A stretch of DNA of 64,000 nucleotides from Nautilus pompilius (taxonomy: Eukaryota > Mollusca > Cephalopoda > Nautilida > Nautilidae): contig JACATO010001438.1 of NCBI GenBank assembly GCA_018389105.1, positions 144,501 through 208,500 on the forward strand, in the 5' to 3' direction. The notes under the pieces are model-generated. The model was not told where the DNA came from. It was given only the letters and a program-made list of their open reading frames with translations, and searched no databases. Position 1 is the first letter of the stretch, and each line of letters begins with the position of its first letter. Below are positions 38,815 to 52,011 of this stretch, piece by piece. A program made the translations under genes and the position numbers.

Positions 38815-40493
38815 GTTAGTCTTTCTTCTTTAGTAGAAACTACTGAAATGGTTTTTAAACCTAATAAAGCTTTTAACTTAAGGTATCAAGGCCATATGAT
38901 GTAGTGGATAATTTGAGAGTTCAGAAATGTGGGTTGCATGCATTTTTTAAAGTTTTTGCATTAAACCATTCATTAGTGGTTTTTCCTTTGCTGGATCTTA
39001 TGGATCTTTTCACCGAGAAAGGTGATTAAAAATGTAAACATTTATAGGAAGATTTGTTTGTTTGTATCTCTTTCTAATCATCACCTTTCAAACCCACCCT
39101 CTAATTTTTTTTTTAAAAAAGGGATCGTGTTTGTAGGACTTATCATCACCATTCAGAAATAATTCTAGAATTATAAAGGAAGTCATTAAATTACTTCATT
39201 TGGACTCATAATGGGTAAATGTTTACATAAAATACTTTAGTGAGTTTTTTGCTATTTTAAAATATATCTTAAAATGTAGATCCCTGCCTTAATACTCTAA
39301 GCACCACAAGTTTTGCACATTGGACATAAATTGTATATTGTGTGTACATTAATTATCTGAAGGTTTTAACTGATGTAGACCTCTAGGCAGGGAATCCACG
39401 CTTGAGATATTATCCATTTTCTCCTCCTCAGGGTTAGCTCTCTCAATTTTGGAATCTGAAAAAGTTACCACATTAACTTTTCACATTTTCATCAGTCATT
39501 AGTACTTAGGGAACACAATCTTATTGAGCACAATGAATTATGGAATGCCTAGCAAAATCTGTAAGATGAGCTGCTACTGTGTCTAGGTTATAAGATTGGA
39601 ACTATCCAGTCACAAAATCCTACAAAGTTCATCTCTCTGCCAGTTGTCTGGAAGTTGCTCAAGAGCATGAAATTGATTTGTAAGCATGAGTAGCAGGTTA
39701 GTGTGCTATGTAATGAGGTTGCTTGTCATGGTGGCAATGTATTTGAATTTTTTTTTTTTTTTTCCACTAATTGGGAAAGTTCTTCCATCTGAAGTTAGTA
39801 GTAACTTGTTACATAGGACCCCTCAGCCATGGCATCACCAGTGCTGTTTGCCAACTTTACATGCGCACACATACTGAATCTTCCCTAGGCTTTGTAGAGC
39901 TGCTCCGCAAATGGGGAAGAGTAATTTCAAGTAAACTTTTTCTCTTTTGGCAGTGATTGGTAAGAACTTTGGTTTTACCAGATGCAGAGGATTTAAATTT
40001 AACCCCTTTCCTAATGGCCACTGAAATGAACACAACCGGGTTACTGATTGTGGTTCAGTGCTATAGCAAATACAGAGACAATAATTTATCCTGGCTATGG
40101 TAGAAGCCATGCAATACTAACATTAGACAGAAAGTTTTGTAGACTTTTAGCTTGAGATAGTACTTGGAAGTAAAGGTAATCAGTATTTCATTAAAAGGAA
40201 ATAACTGAAAAAGTTTAACGAAAGAAAACTTGTTTGACCATGACTTTGCAAAAAAAAAAAGAAGAAGAAGAAAAGAATGTTACGTCAGCTCATTATTTAT
40301 ACAATTTATATTGTTTATTAGAAGTGCTTATTCCTCAATATCTGACTTTGTTTTATGTGGATGTGTGTTGCTCTGACTTTCAAAATATACCTTTTTTTTT
40401 AAAAACTGGAAAAATAAATGTCTGCTAAATTAAAACAGAATTACTGAATAAAGTGATGGTAAATCACTGTATAACATTGTTGTGTTCTTGTAG
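38815..40493 (+). other. 1.7-kb intron between glycine loop and lysine exons
   Basis: This is the shortest intron in the window. It contains overlapping short frames on both strands near 39700-40110 with no recognised family, and an A tract followed by GAA repeats at 40250-40275. Confidence 0.6.
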
Positions 40494-40593
40494 GTATGCT
40501 ATGAAATGCTTGGATAAGAAGAGGATAAAGATGAAGGGAGGGGAAACATTGGCATTAAATGAAAGGATAATGCTATCTCTAGTTAGTACAGGG
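40494..40593 (+). CDS. GRK2: GRK2 exon: catalytic lysine and helix C region
   Basis: This 100-base exon finishes a methionine codon, then encodes [20 protein letters not shown] and [13 protein letters not shown]. The lysine of AMK (40504-40506) is the VAIK-type ATP-anchoring lysine, and the glutamate in LNER lies in helix C. The acceptor is ttcttgtag and the donor is gtaagt, leaving phase 0. Translation runs on past the donor by chance until 40680, so an open frame to that point is not evidence of a longer exon. Confidence 0.97.
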
Positions 40594-43500
40594 GTAAGTA
40601 CAACTTTCTTCCTTACTCAGAATTGTGAATTTTCCTTGAACAAGAAAGCTGTTGATGAAACTTGTCCATTGATGAAGTAAAAAGGCTCTCCTCTCCATAA
40701 CAGTGCTTTGCTGGGCTGATTTAATAACATCTAAAATGACAAGTGAAAAAGTAGATTAAAATATACAAGTAAGTTTTTAAATGGGCTAAAGTCCATCTTA
40801 GATGAACTTAATATATAATATGTATTCTCTCAAAATTCTACTTTATATACATTTAACTGATGTATAAGAGTCAAGCATGATTTTGCTGTTGCTTTCTAAC
40901 AGTTTTGTATTTGAAGTTAGGCAACTTCTGTAAATTTTTCAGTGTTCCTGCCCTGCTAACTTTTCAAGGAATCCACAGAAATGGAATTTAGTTTATTTCA
41001 GTTTCTGTTTTACTGTTTGTCACTATGGATGTTTGAGAATAGTTTTCTAGTTTAGAAATAGAAATTTGTGTTTTTTTTAAATGCAAAACTTGGTGAATTT
41101 CATTATCAAGCAAAGGAAATATAGTGAATTTTTTTTAAAAAGTCTGCTGGTGTAGTTTGTTTTATTAGGGGAATATTTCTATTATCTTTTATCAAAATTG
41201 CTGTTGCAATTGAAATTTCCAAGATAACACATGTTTTAATGTCTCTCTTTCTCCTTGATGTATTCCTACTTAAAAATATTCTGACCATGATTATTTACAA
41301 TGTTAAAGCAATTACAAACAACAGAATATCCACATTGAAGTTTTAAAAAAAGTTAATAGATTGTTACAGTGATACATTAAGTACACAATTTTTTTTTAGA
41401 AATAATACCAGCAATCTCCTGCTGTTAATTTGGATGTAAGCTGTATGTATATTGTCAGATGAACTGAAAGGTATATTTACAAAGAATTAGTGGCACTTTA
41501 TTGCTAATTATTCCTGTAATTATAATTTTGGACTTGCGTCATATTAATATCTCTATTTTTTTTCCCCTGTAGATGAGTTAGTACAACCTTTTCATCTATA
41601 AAAGAGAAATATGACAGTCACATGTTTTAGTCTCTCTCGTTTTTTTTAAAGAGAACTACGAATGTAATGAAGGTTAAAGGTGGGACCCCTCTAATGTGGC
41701 TATGTGCATATTATCTGAAGTTGATTAAGGATTGAGCACATCATCTATATTTTTTTTTTTGCACGAATCTTATGTCAATTTTCATGCTAGTTTTATCAGG
41801 CATACTGAAACTTTTACAATGCAATCTTTTTTATTCAGACTTTGATATAATGTGTACTTAAATTAGCAAGTCCACCACCACGCAGTTCTAGCATGTTTTT
41901 CTAGGTGCCTGGTCACTGCATGCAATACACCAGCTGGCTTTTATCAGCAGCCTTTCAGTCTGGTAGGGCCATGATTAATTCCACTACTGGATTTATAAAA
42001 TAGTTGCATGAATTAATTCTTTCTGTTGATGGTATTAAAAATAGCAGTTGGTAAACCTTAATTTTGATAGTATTTTTTGTAAATAAAAAAAAAAAAAAGA
42101 GGAAAATGCTCTGAAATATGCTACTTTTTGTTGTTGTTTTTTTTTGTTCTAGGAGCACTGCTGTAGAAAGATCTGCTGCTCTAATCCGAGCTAATTCAAT
42201 TCATTGTACATGCATTGACATTCAGAACTCTCTAATCCCGTTTATTATTTTACAAATCTGCATGTTTTCCCAGTTGGATCAGTTTTCTTGTGTGTAGTGC
42301 TGTTTTCACATGTAATGTATGATTGCTGAAGTTCTGTATGTAGATATATCCATCACTAGCCAATTAGCTTTCTATACTTAGCATGACATGGTTAAATCAC
42401 CCAGGCATTAAATTGCCTTTAATTGATCACAAGATGAGAAAAATATCAGTTGAAACGAGGCATCATTAATGATGGCTTATCTAGCTGCTGCTGTTCTTTC
42501 ATCTAAAATCCTATCCGTTGATACCTTATTTGGAAACAACAAAGCTTTGACTATAATTGGAATCTATCAAGATGATTTGCTTTGTACAGAGGTAATAAAT
42601 TTGAAACTGATTCTAGTATGATCAAGATTACTTTGATAAGTGGAAATACTCTTGTTATTGACAAGGGAGAAAAAAAAGGGTTTTGGATTGTTTTCTAAAT
42701 GCTAAATTTAATCATTATTATGCTATGTAAATTTTATTTTTTTTGGTTCTCAGATGTAAAATGCATCTGTCTTTTTGTTGTTTTCTTTGAGTTGGACATT
42801 TGTTTTTAATACATTTTTTATGTAATGTCTGCACTGACTGGCTTGTAAGAAACATTGTGCACCTTTGAGAAAAAGAAACAGCTTGATTGAAAAGAACCAT
42901 ACAACTTCTTAGTAAATATATCTTTGGAAAAATCACTGTTGTGAAGATTAGGAATATTAGCAAATATTAAAATGTTTTATCTAAGTTTATAGTAAAGAAA
43001 CGCCCATTGTTTGTTATAGGTGTAAATGTTTCTTGATTATCACAGAATGTTGGATTACCTAATCTGTCACTCTCTACTTTTTTGTAACCAGATTTTGTTT
43101 TAATGAAGAAAGTATTGATTTAATATATTTAGAGTGATTATGTTAAAAATGTATTATTTTTTTGTTGCTTTATTTTTCAAAAGAGTTTTGGTTTTGTTTC
43201 CTCAATACATTGTTATTTTTTGAAACTGAAATGTAATGTCTTACAAAAGGAAATTTCAGGGTCAGACTTTAATTGAGCAAATACAGTTTGAGATACAGAA
43301 GAAAAAGATGCAAAGATTATTTTGAACATTAAAAGTTTGTGTACAAATTTAAAGGATTCTGATACTAGATAAAGGGTATCTTGTTCCATCCTTTTATTAG
43401 AGAAGATTAAAACAAGTCTTTAAAGATTTTGCAATTTATGAATTAAGAAAATCTTTTTTAATCTGGATAATGTATTTATTACTTTAGATCAGGGAGCCAG

Positions 43501-43678
43501 CACAACAGAAGTCAGAGTAAGACTATAGTGCGTCGTGGCTGAATTTTTTTTTAAGTTAGCTTTTAGGTGCATACATGACTTATGCAGAGAGGAGTGAAGT
43601 GGCAGATTATAAACAGAGGCTGCTGAACTGATACAAATTTGAATTGAACGTTGCTATCTTTTTTTTTTTTTCTTTCAG
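40594..43678 (+). other. 3.1-kb intron between lysine and catalytic-loop exons
   Basis: AT-rich intron ending in a long T tract and tctttcag. No transposon, RNA gene or exon was recognised. Confidence 0.6.
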
Positions 43679-43891
43679 GAGGGAAGTCCATTTATTGTAT
43701 GTATGACATATGCATTTCAAACTCCAGAAAAGCTTTGTTTTATTCTTGATCTGATGAATGGAGGTGATCTCCACTACCATTTATCACAGCATGGTGTTTT
43801 CTCCGAAAAGGAAGTCCGGTTTTATGCTGCCGAGGTTATTCTTGGTCTGGAACATATGCATAATCGATCTGTTGTCTACAGAGATCTCAAA
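43679..43891 (+). CDS. GRK2: GRK2 exon: kinase hinge, helix E and catalytic loop
   Basis: This is the largest exon in the window, with 71 codons in phase 0 at both ends. It reads [13 protein letters not shown], the hinge region [21 protein letters not shown], then [16 protein letters not shown] and the catalytic loop VYRDLK. The proton-acceptor aspartate is the codon at 43883-43885; GRKs have YRD where many kinases have HRD. The donor is gtaagt. The acceptor lies in a tandem CAGGAG, so the first glutamate may be optional. HNRSVVY has serine where other GRK2 proteins, as I recall them, have phenylalanine. Confidence 0.97.
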
Positions 43892-46774
43892 GTAAGTGAT
43901 CCTGGGCATTCTGACTTTTGTATCTCGTATGAGTCATGACAGTTTTATTCCAACGTACAGTAAAACAAATTTGAATAACACCTGACAAACATTGTGCCTA
44001 CTGTAAATATATTTAATCTTTCATTGTTGATAATTCCAATGGGGAAAAACTGAATTATAATGAAAAATCTTTAAAAGTTATTGATTATTAAATACTATGA
44101 TTTGAAGCAGTTTATTTCCAGAAATATAGCAAACATATTTGAAATTTATCCACTGTGAAAGAGAGCACCTTACTATATTATGAACACATTAACCTGTGCA
44201 AGCAAAATGTTTATATTTGAATTCTTATTTGTTTTTCTAACGAATGACATTTAGCATAAACTTGTTCCCAGAAAAATTCAGGCTCTTCACTCAATTTCAG
44301 CAATGTAATAGTTGTATAATTACAACATTTAGAGATTGCCTTTTGTGAAAATGTGGAAATGCTAAACTTGTGCACTAACAGGCCACAAAATTATATAAGT
44401 AAAATGAAGGTATAGTTTTCTGATTTAAACACACCATGTGTTTTGTTCAACCTTGTGGATGTAATGAAGATATTCATTTCTGACCTTCAGAAGGGATGAG
44501 ACAGCAGGTGGTATTAAAAAGTGGCTTAAAGTATTTCTAGTTGCTAGCGGTCCCAGTAGGGACTCCACAGATGTTATGAAATGGCTCAGATCACAAATGC
44601 CTTCACATGACAGACACACAAGTGAGAAAAGCCTCTTAAATAAATGTTCTAGTTGTGATTAATTTTCATACTACTATAGCCATGTTCAGTTTGAATGGAG
44701 ATACTTCTAGTGTTCAAGAGATTAATCTCATTAAGATTTGTTTACAGTATTTGCATACTCCAATGTTCATTTTCATAAGAATTTGTCTCATTTAATTGAT
44801 TTATAAAGCAAGATTTTGGGCTCTTTGTGCATAAAAAAATTGAGATAGGTTATATCCTTTTATTTTATTTTGTCTTTTCATTTTTTCATTAAATGTTTTT
44901 ATCAATGGTGGGAAAATCCAGCTATGTTGCTGTTTTTGTTTAAACTTAACTCATGCACTAAATACCTAAATTGCATGTGTATTTAAATTCTACATATTTT
45001 GGGAAAATTTTTTGATTTTTATTTGTTATTTGGAGGAAGGCTAAAATATAGATGCAAAATACAAACCTATATGTGAATTGAGACATGAACCCCACCCAGC
45101 CTGCATGAATACAAGGTTTCTTGGAAAGTTTATTGCTACAAACCCTGTTCTTTGAGGTCAACATTCTGCTACATTGCTGAAAGGTCTTTTTGGTCTTGCT
45201 TGTTGTCTTGGTCATATGCTCTCTATTTTGCCTTGTATGATGAGGTTCATCACCCGCGATATCTTTAGCCTGTGGCTTTCATATGTATTATAGTTTCTGT
45301 AATTACTGGTTGATAGCACAGACTTTCTGGCTTGACTTTCACCATGTGAGCCATACCTTGAACTGCTATTGTGGGTTTTTACATAGTGTGTACAGTGTAT
45401 AGGTTTTTCTGTTAGTGCTTTAGACTTGGAAGATTGATGTAATTTCAGTTTCAATAAATAAAGGAGTTATCAACAGACAGTTACTAGATTTTACTTGTCG
45501 TCATTACACCATCCTTGTTTTTTTGTTTCTTATAGAATTGCCTTTGTACAAATTGCCTACTATTTCTGTCTCTGAAAAGTTTTAGATTTTATTTACTCAA
45601 ATGTATATCTGTGCAAGTCTTGTTTTTATTTTTGGTACTTTTTCTTTCTTAGACAAATAATAATTCCATTTCTTTCTTGCTGAAATTCTCATGTAATCCT
45701 TTTGAGCCTTTCTCCCTATATTTTGCTGTTAGCATATTCCAGCTGCTCTTCCCATGTGAATAACAAGCATCTGTTAGGCAGCTGCTAGTGGCAGTGTTCT
45801 AGAAATTTCCATGAATGATTTTTATTTTATCTATAAAAACTTTTAATTTTTTAGCTTTTACCCAATTTCATTACCAAAATCCATTTAATGCATCATATTT
45901 ATTTTTTACTGCTTTGACTGCTAAGTTGTCTACTTGGTTTCTAAATAATTGTTTATTTTCTTTGTACTTTCGTCATCTGGCTAATATTTTTCAGAGATTT
46001 TTAATGTTCACTACCACCCAAGCACTCAAAAACTGAAGTAAAATTTTTTTGGATGATTTTAGACAAAAGAAAAATAAAATATTGGAATTTTATCAAAAGT
46101 TGATTTTTACTCTGAGTAGCAAGATGCATTCTGAGAGGCTGCATATCTAGGTAAAGTACCCAATTTGCGCAGCAGTCATATTCAGGTTTTAAAAGCTGCC
46201 TCTTTTTTTTTTTTTTTCTGAGTCAATAAGGCTTACTCTTTTTGTTTAAATATGCCTGCCATCCATGGCTTTTTAAAATTTCTTGTTTCTCCATTAAATA
46301 TTCATGTGCAATGGAAGTTTTATATGAAAATTTTGTATTCCATTGTAATTGTCAAACTGAAAGAAATAATGAGAAACAAAAATATATTTCAGAAATATTT
46401 TATCTAAATGAAATTAGTGCTGTGACAATACAAAAATCATTTATTTTGGTAGAAAAATAATAATGAAAAAAATCATTAAAAAAGTTTTTCAAAAATCACC
46501 AAAACTTAGTCCAAAATGGTCAATAACATAATTTTATGTACATGTTAGCCTAAAATTAATAATAAATTAGATATTGCAGCTACATAATAAGTGTTGGTAA
46601 TAACATTTAAACTGATAAGAAAACTGAATTATATAAATAAAGAGAAATTATTGACATCTAGTGGAAACACAGTATGCAGACAAAAAAATAGTAATGTAAT
46701 GGAAAAAGTATACAAAAAAAAGAACCCGTCAGTAGTATCTAAAACACTATGACAGTGTTATTGATTGAAGCATG
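43892..46774 (+). other. First part of the 6.2-kb intron
   Basis: AT-rich intron. Short frames on both strands (for example 44425-44619 and 45212-45454 minus) show no recognised family. Confidence 0.5.
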
Positions 46775-48344
46775 TTTTATGGAATTCAGTTTCATATTTG
46801 GTACAGCTATTTTGCATATTTTTCTTACACAAGGCACATTGCTTCTGCTTTGGCATATCAACCTGAAAGTAATTTTTCTGGATGATGTCAGAATGAACTA
46901 GATCTTTTTGTTTCAGGGAAGGAGAATACCTGGATGTGTAGCTTTTGCCTTTACCTCATAGTGCATAAGAACATGAGCAACAGCATATCAAAATCCAAAC
47001 TGGTTCAGAGGTTCTGTTTCAAATGCACAAGTGAACTGCCTGTACAAGAATCAAGCAATTTGCATGATTATGTCCAGAGTGTGTATGCATTCAGTGGCTA
47101 CCACCATTTCTTTGTATGCATTCTAATTTTGTAATAGATGTTTTGATCTACCCTGTCTACATCTTTTGTGGTGTTGTAGATCATCATGACAATGGGAGTA
47201 GGCATGCTTATGAATGCTGCCACTTGCTTGGATTATCTCCTACATTTAGTCAACAGTTCCATGTTTTCAGAATTTGTGGTAATAGTTACAACATTGTTAT
47301 TGTTCTATTGCAGAACTAGTACTCCCTTATGGTAGAAATCCATTGCATCTCTCCTGGCTTTCTTCAGCCTAATTGTATCTTTTGGGGACATTTGTTGATT
47401 TTGTTCTGTCAAACCATGCCACGCCCAGAAAACCCTTTTTACAACAGCTTCAAGGAGTCCAAGAAGTAGTTGTCAAAACTGAGGTAAAAGGGCAGGTTTG
47501 TTGTTAAATCTGATATGAAGTTGAGGACCACATTACCTCTCAGGCTGAGTTCCTCCTCCTCTGCACCGCCACCAGCATTTGGATTGAACTAAATCACATA
47601 ACCTATAAATGTTGCTAATGTCCACATTTTGAATCAAAGCCTCACTGGCTTGGATTTGATGAACTTAGAATGATGCCTTCCAAAATATGGAACCATCGTC
47701 TCTCATCAATGCTGAGACTGTGATAGGTATGAATCTCAAACAGCTTTCATTGATCATCACATAGTAATTCTTTAGCTTTTAAAGTGTCATTTTGACCTAA
47801 GTTTTGTTGATTATCACACAGATGCAGATAGTGCATGTGGTCATCTCCGTTTTTGATGAATTCCAAAAACATAGGGTCTAGTGTTACATAACTAGATGTC
47901 AAGAGGTTTGATAAGTGTCTTGAATTTGTCAATGTTTGTTATATGACAATATTCCTCTTTGTCTCTGCTTGCATATGTTCATTTCTGTCATGTAACTGAT
48001 AACATTGTCGTTGAGGAAGGGTTCAAAAAGCAGTTGGTGAGATACCTTATGTCAAAAACAAAGACTTTGGTGGTTGTGACCAACCTTGTTGCTTGAGATC
48101 ATCAGTCTTTATGCCAGATATGATCCTCTTTCTTTGCTCTCAGTCTCTGCTGGTGTGCTGTTGATAGTGGAGCAGTAGAATCATCTATATCAGTATGGAC
48201 AGGTTCTGATGCTTCATCTCTAAGGATACGGGCCACAGCATCAGCCTGAAAGGCTAGCTGATTTGCTGTCATGTTAAGGTTGTCATTGCTTTCTACATTA
48301 CTACTGTCTTCAACAGAATCCATGTAGTTTACTGCTGGTGCCAA
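46775..48344 (-). pseudogene. PiggyBac-like transposase, decayed
   Basis: Minus-strand frames give a piggyBac transposase in order. An acidic N-terminus starts at 48344 (DSVEDSSNVESNDN). LFEPFLNDNVISYMTE follows (near 47970-48030), then MHYLHLCDNQ (near 47820). SIDE leading by frameshift into MVPYFGRHHSKFIKSKPVR holds the first DDE aspartate (near 47650-47710). NVVLNFISDL and LSFDNYF hold the second (near 47463-47520), and KDVDRVDQN holds the third (near 47140-47165). KKWW-PLNAYTLD and a C-terminal cysteine block CALCKKNMQNSCTKY (near 46790-46850) close it. Frameshifts and stops are spread throughout. The MVPYFGRH box places it with PGBD2/PGBD3-like families. TTAA-flanked ends were not identified. 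Confidence 0.88.
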
Positions 48345-50053
48345 GAAAATGTCAGCCTCTTGAAACTATTTACCTTCTAATATCAACATCACTTTATAAG
48401 CTAAAAAAACATTTTTGGTCTTGTATTTCTAGAGAGGAAGAGAAATAAAAGGAAAAAATATATTGGACATGGTTCCAATAATATTTGTGTACAAGAATTG
48501 AAAAGAGTATTCTAAATCAGGCAATAAAAATAGCACCAACTTCTAGCCACGTTTAATAACAAATATTTAAAAGCATTGTGTTTGGCACATTTTCAATGTT
48601 TTTGCATTAAGACCCATTGTTTACTGTCAGGAGGTTTTAGGGAAGTCATAAAACAAGATTTATTAAGGAAAAAAACAAAAACCATATTAAAAAGGGGATT
48701 GATATATTACATATGTTTTTGTTGGGAAAAATAGAGTTAATCATAGATTTTTCATAAATTTTATGTACAATTAATTACATTGATTCCCTAATTCATATAC
48801 ATTTATATTATTTCAGTTAAAGAGAACTACCAAGGTTTTTGCTGTTCTGTTTCAAAATAAAAGCATATTGATAGAAATCATTGTTAGAGAAAACAGAGAA
48901 ATATAAATAAGACAATAGTTAGAGCAGGTATGCTGAAATCCCTTTAATTCTAACAGAAAATGCAAGTAACCTAACTATCAACCCTTAAAAGGATATTCCT
49001 CATTTTCTATGTACACCCTTTGAGGGTCAATCAGTTTTTCATCAAAGTGCAACATTAGTGAAGTATGCAGACATTCTACCCTGAAAATTAATGACACTAT
49101 TTCTACAACTTTTGTTTGATATATACAAAACTCTGAGCTCATATGCAGTGTAAACTATCTATGACTGAGTAATAAACAAATCTAGAGAACACCTCACTTT
49201 CTACAAGATTTATTTTCATCTATACGCTTAGCTCATTGATATCTCTAAACTTTGGTTTGAGGTCAAAGGAAAATGCAGCATCTTAGTCAAGAGAAGAAAA
49301 GCTTAGTTTTGTAAAGTTTACATAAAATAGAATCAATCTGAATAAAGAAAACATTTAATTTCAGATTATACAGGAAACCCTTTGAGTATACCCATATATT
49401 TAAGGGTAATGCTGTTGATCCAGATAGTGTAAGCTTGTAAATATACATTTTCCAGTCTGAAAAATGTTTGAAATGTATATTAGCAGGTTTTCTTTGTCAG
49501 GTTCAGTCTGTAAATATACTTCCATACTCCTGAAATGGTTTTAAAAAATTCTAATGATCCAGGCTATATATAAATCTATATTACAATTATAAATGCAAGG
49601 AATTATCCATTTGTTCTAGAAGTGCAGATGGTTCTTTTTTAATTCTGCAGTTTATATTTAGTCAGAAATATTGCAGATTTCCAAAATAGTGTTTTTGTAT
49701 TATGTCTCTATTAATCTCTGCATTTATATTTTGGTTTCTTGTTTTTAAAGTTTAAAATTAGATGAGTACCTAAATAACTTGAATATTTTACTCTACTGAT
49801 TTTCATACCAGCCCAGCATTGCTGAAAAGTAATTCCAGATGATGAAAGTATGCTTGCACATTTGCTGCTTTAAAATAGACCTAAATTGCGACATGGATAT
49901 AAAAGGTTCACAGCTTTATTAATTAACTCAGTGGCCTTGATAGATGTTTTGAATGATTGCTCTAATAGAACAGAATATACAGTTTAAGTACAAAATAAAA
50001 TCTTTTGCAATTATCTTCTAGGATATATGCCACGTTTCTTCTTTTTTTTTTAG
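48345..50053 (+). other. End of the 6.2-kb intron
   Basis: AT-rich sequence that may include the undetected 5' end of the piggyBac-like element. It ends with a T tract and the acceptor tag. No other feature was seen. Confidence 0.5.
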
Positions 50054-50148
50054 CCTGCAAACATTCTACTGGATGAAGGGGGACATGTGCGGATATCAGA
50101 CTTAGGACTTGCCTGTGATTTTTCAAAGAAGAAACCTCATGCAAGTGT
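50054..50148 (+). CDS. GRK2: GRK2 exon: PANILLD and DLG magnesium-binding loop
   Basis: The exon encodes [14 protein letters not shown] then [17 protein letters not shown] and two bases of a valine codon. The asparagine of PAN and the aspartate of DLG (codon 50099-50101) bind magnesium. DLG in place of DFG is normal for GRKs. A tttttttttag acceptor and a gtaagt donor flank it. The preceding intron splits the catalytic loop between RDLK and PANILL. Confidence 0.97.
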
Positions 50149-51860
50149 GTAAGTGAGGGTTTTTAATTACTAATAAAGAAAACAACCAGTATTATGGTGG
50201 TTGATGTCAAGAAAATAGATTTACACCAAATCTGGTTTCATTCACAGTTCATTTGTGCCAGAAGTGTGATGTGTACCTCAACAGGGATCTCCCACCCAGC
50301 TCCTCTTGAAAAATTTTGTCTTAGATAAGCTAAAATCAAAATTAGCTTCAGGTTAATGAGTTTAAAAAAAAAAATCAGATCATTAAATTCAGAAGTTTTG
50401 CAGGTCAGAAGAATTATAATTTAAAACTATATTATTTGTTTCTTACATTTTCCTAATTGCCTGCAAGCTATTTCATCTGTATCTTTTCCCTGTTTACAGA
50501 CATTTGTTAAAGCATTGATGGTTAATTGCATTGCAGTATATAAAATCATGTGCAAATTTGATGCCACACACCATCATGCCTCATGTGCAGTTAACTCATT
50601 TGTATGCTACATCAGCATCTGGTATTATGCCAGATGATTTCATGTTGGTTAATTTGAATGTATGAGTTATTTATTTTTACTAAAATAATGCCAGAAACAC
50701 ATTTATCAGTCTGTTTTTTCCTGCCATTTTGTTGCTGCCTTACATGATCCTATTTAATGATAGTCAACTGTAAAGATTGTCTACACGTTGAAAATGCATT
50801 AAATTCTATCGATAAAGTGTAAGAGCACTATTTTAAGCAATGTAAAATGATTTACTATTATTACAGTGTATCAAAACAAGTTAGTATTTCACATTACTAT
50901 TTTTCAAAATAAAGAGTAAGAATATTATACTTAGAAATAACATCAAAGATTATAGAACTTCAGAAATAAAACCTTCATGGAGATAAGCTAAGAAAGCCAA
51001 TGATATATTTTGTTACTCATTGTACTGGTTTATTTTTCTTTAATAGTACTTGAAAATATCTGAAAGTACATGTTGAGATGTGTACATTCTTGAGAGATTT
51101 ATTGCTTACTGACAGCTCTATAGATTTGAGATTTGTACATGAACTATACTCTTCTAAGGGGCTTATCAGGAAGAGATGAAAAACTCTCAAATTGCTAGTC
51201 CTCTTCTGCATAATTATTTAGCTAAAATCTTGTTTTCCGCCATATAATCAAAAGATCTGGCATGGATTTATTAAGGTCAGATAACACTTTCATTGAGATA
51301 TCTACTTGACAAAACAGATATAACCTAAAAATGTATTTGAATCACATTCACTTACTATTGCAGAAGAGTCGGGGGGGGGGGTAATATTTCGTTATTTGAT
51401 AGTGCTTGTTTTTATGGTTCACTTAATGTGGTGTGGACTTTGATGATGATAAAAATTTGATGTTACCAACAATCCTCAACAAAACAAATCACTACTCAGC
51501 TGCTTTGTTCTTAGCATGTTAGAGCTGTTCGTGGATGGTTGGATGCCCTGTGTGGTGCTTTGTAGCAAATATCAGTGATCAGGTATTTAAATTTTAGTAA
51601 ACACTTTAATTTTAGGTGTAACTACTTTACGCTTAGTTTTGTGTGATCAAGTGTATTTTTTATAAATGACCTTGCATTGACTGATCTTTACCCAAGTTAT
51701 TGGCTTTGTTCTGGAATTCCTGAGTTTCTCTGGTGCTCAATGCTTCCTTTGAATGTAGATATGTCTGTTTATCTTTTATAAACACATTGTTTAACTCCAA
51801 AGTACAGTTTTAACTTCATTTTTTTGATTTTTGGAAAAGAAAGTAATCATGTACAGTATA
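50149..51860 (+). other. First part of the 13.7-kb intron
   Basis: AT-rich intron with a run of 11 G at 51371-51381. Nothing else was recognised. Confidence 0.6.
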
Positions 51861-52011
51861 CGAGGCCTGTCCAAAAAGAAACCAAATTTTTAAAACAGCG
51901 CGCAAACCGACTGCAGTGCTGTGTATCGGTGACCTTGACCTTCAGTCTAACACTGCACCAGCTGGTTGGCACGCTGTTTTAAAAGTTCGGTTTCTTTTTG
52001 GACAGACCTTG
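51861..52011. mobile_element. Mariner-type MITE, 151 bp
   Basis: Flanked by TA on both sides (51859-51860 and 52012-52013). The left end cgaggcctgtccaaaaagaa and the reverse complement of the right end caaggtctgtccaaaaagaa start inverted repeats of about 40 bp that match at nearly all positions. The ends resemble those of the mariner at 5157-6411 (tgaggtctgtcgaaaaagta), so it is probably an internally deleted copy of a related mariner. The interior has no coding capacity; the 62-codon frame crossing it is fortuitous. Confidence 0.92.

Noticed and set aside
40594-40680. Extension of the GRK2 lysine exon past STG
   Set aside because: The open frame continues by chance; a strong gtaagt donor at 40594 and phase agreement with the next exon fix the exon end.
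43892-43939. Extension of the catalytic-loop exon past RDLK
   Set aside because: The next exon begins PANILL, the required continuation of the catalytic loop, and a gtaagt donor sits at 43892.
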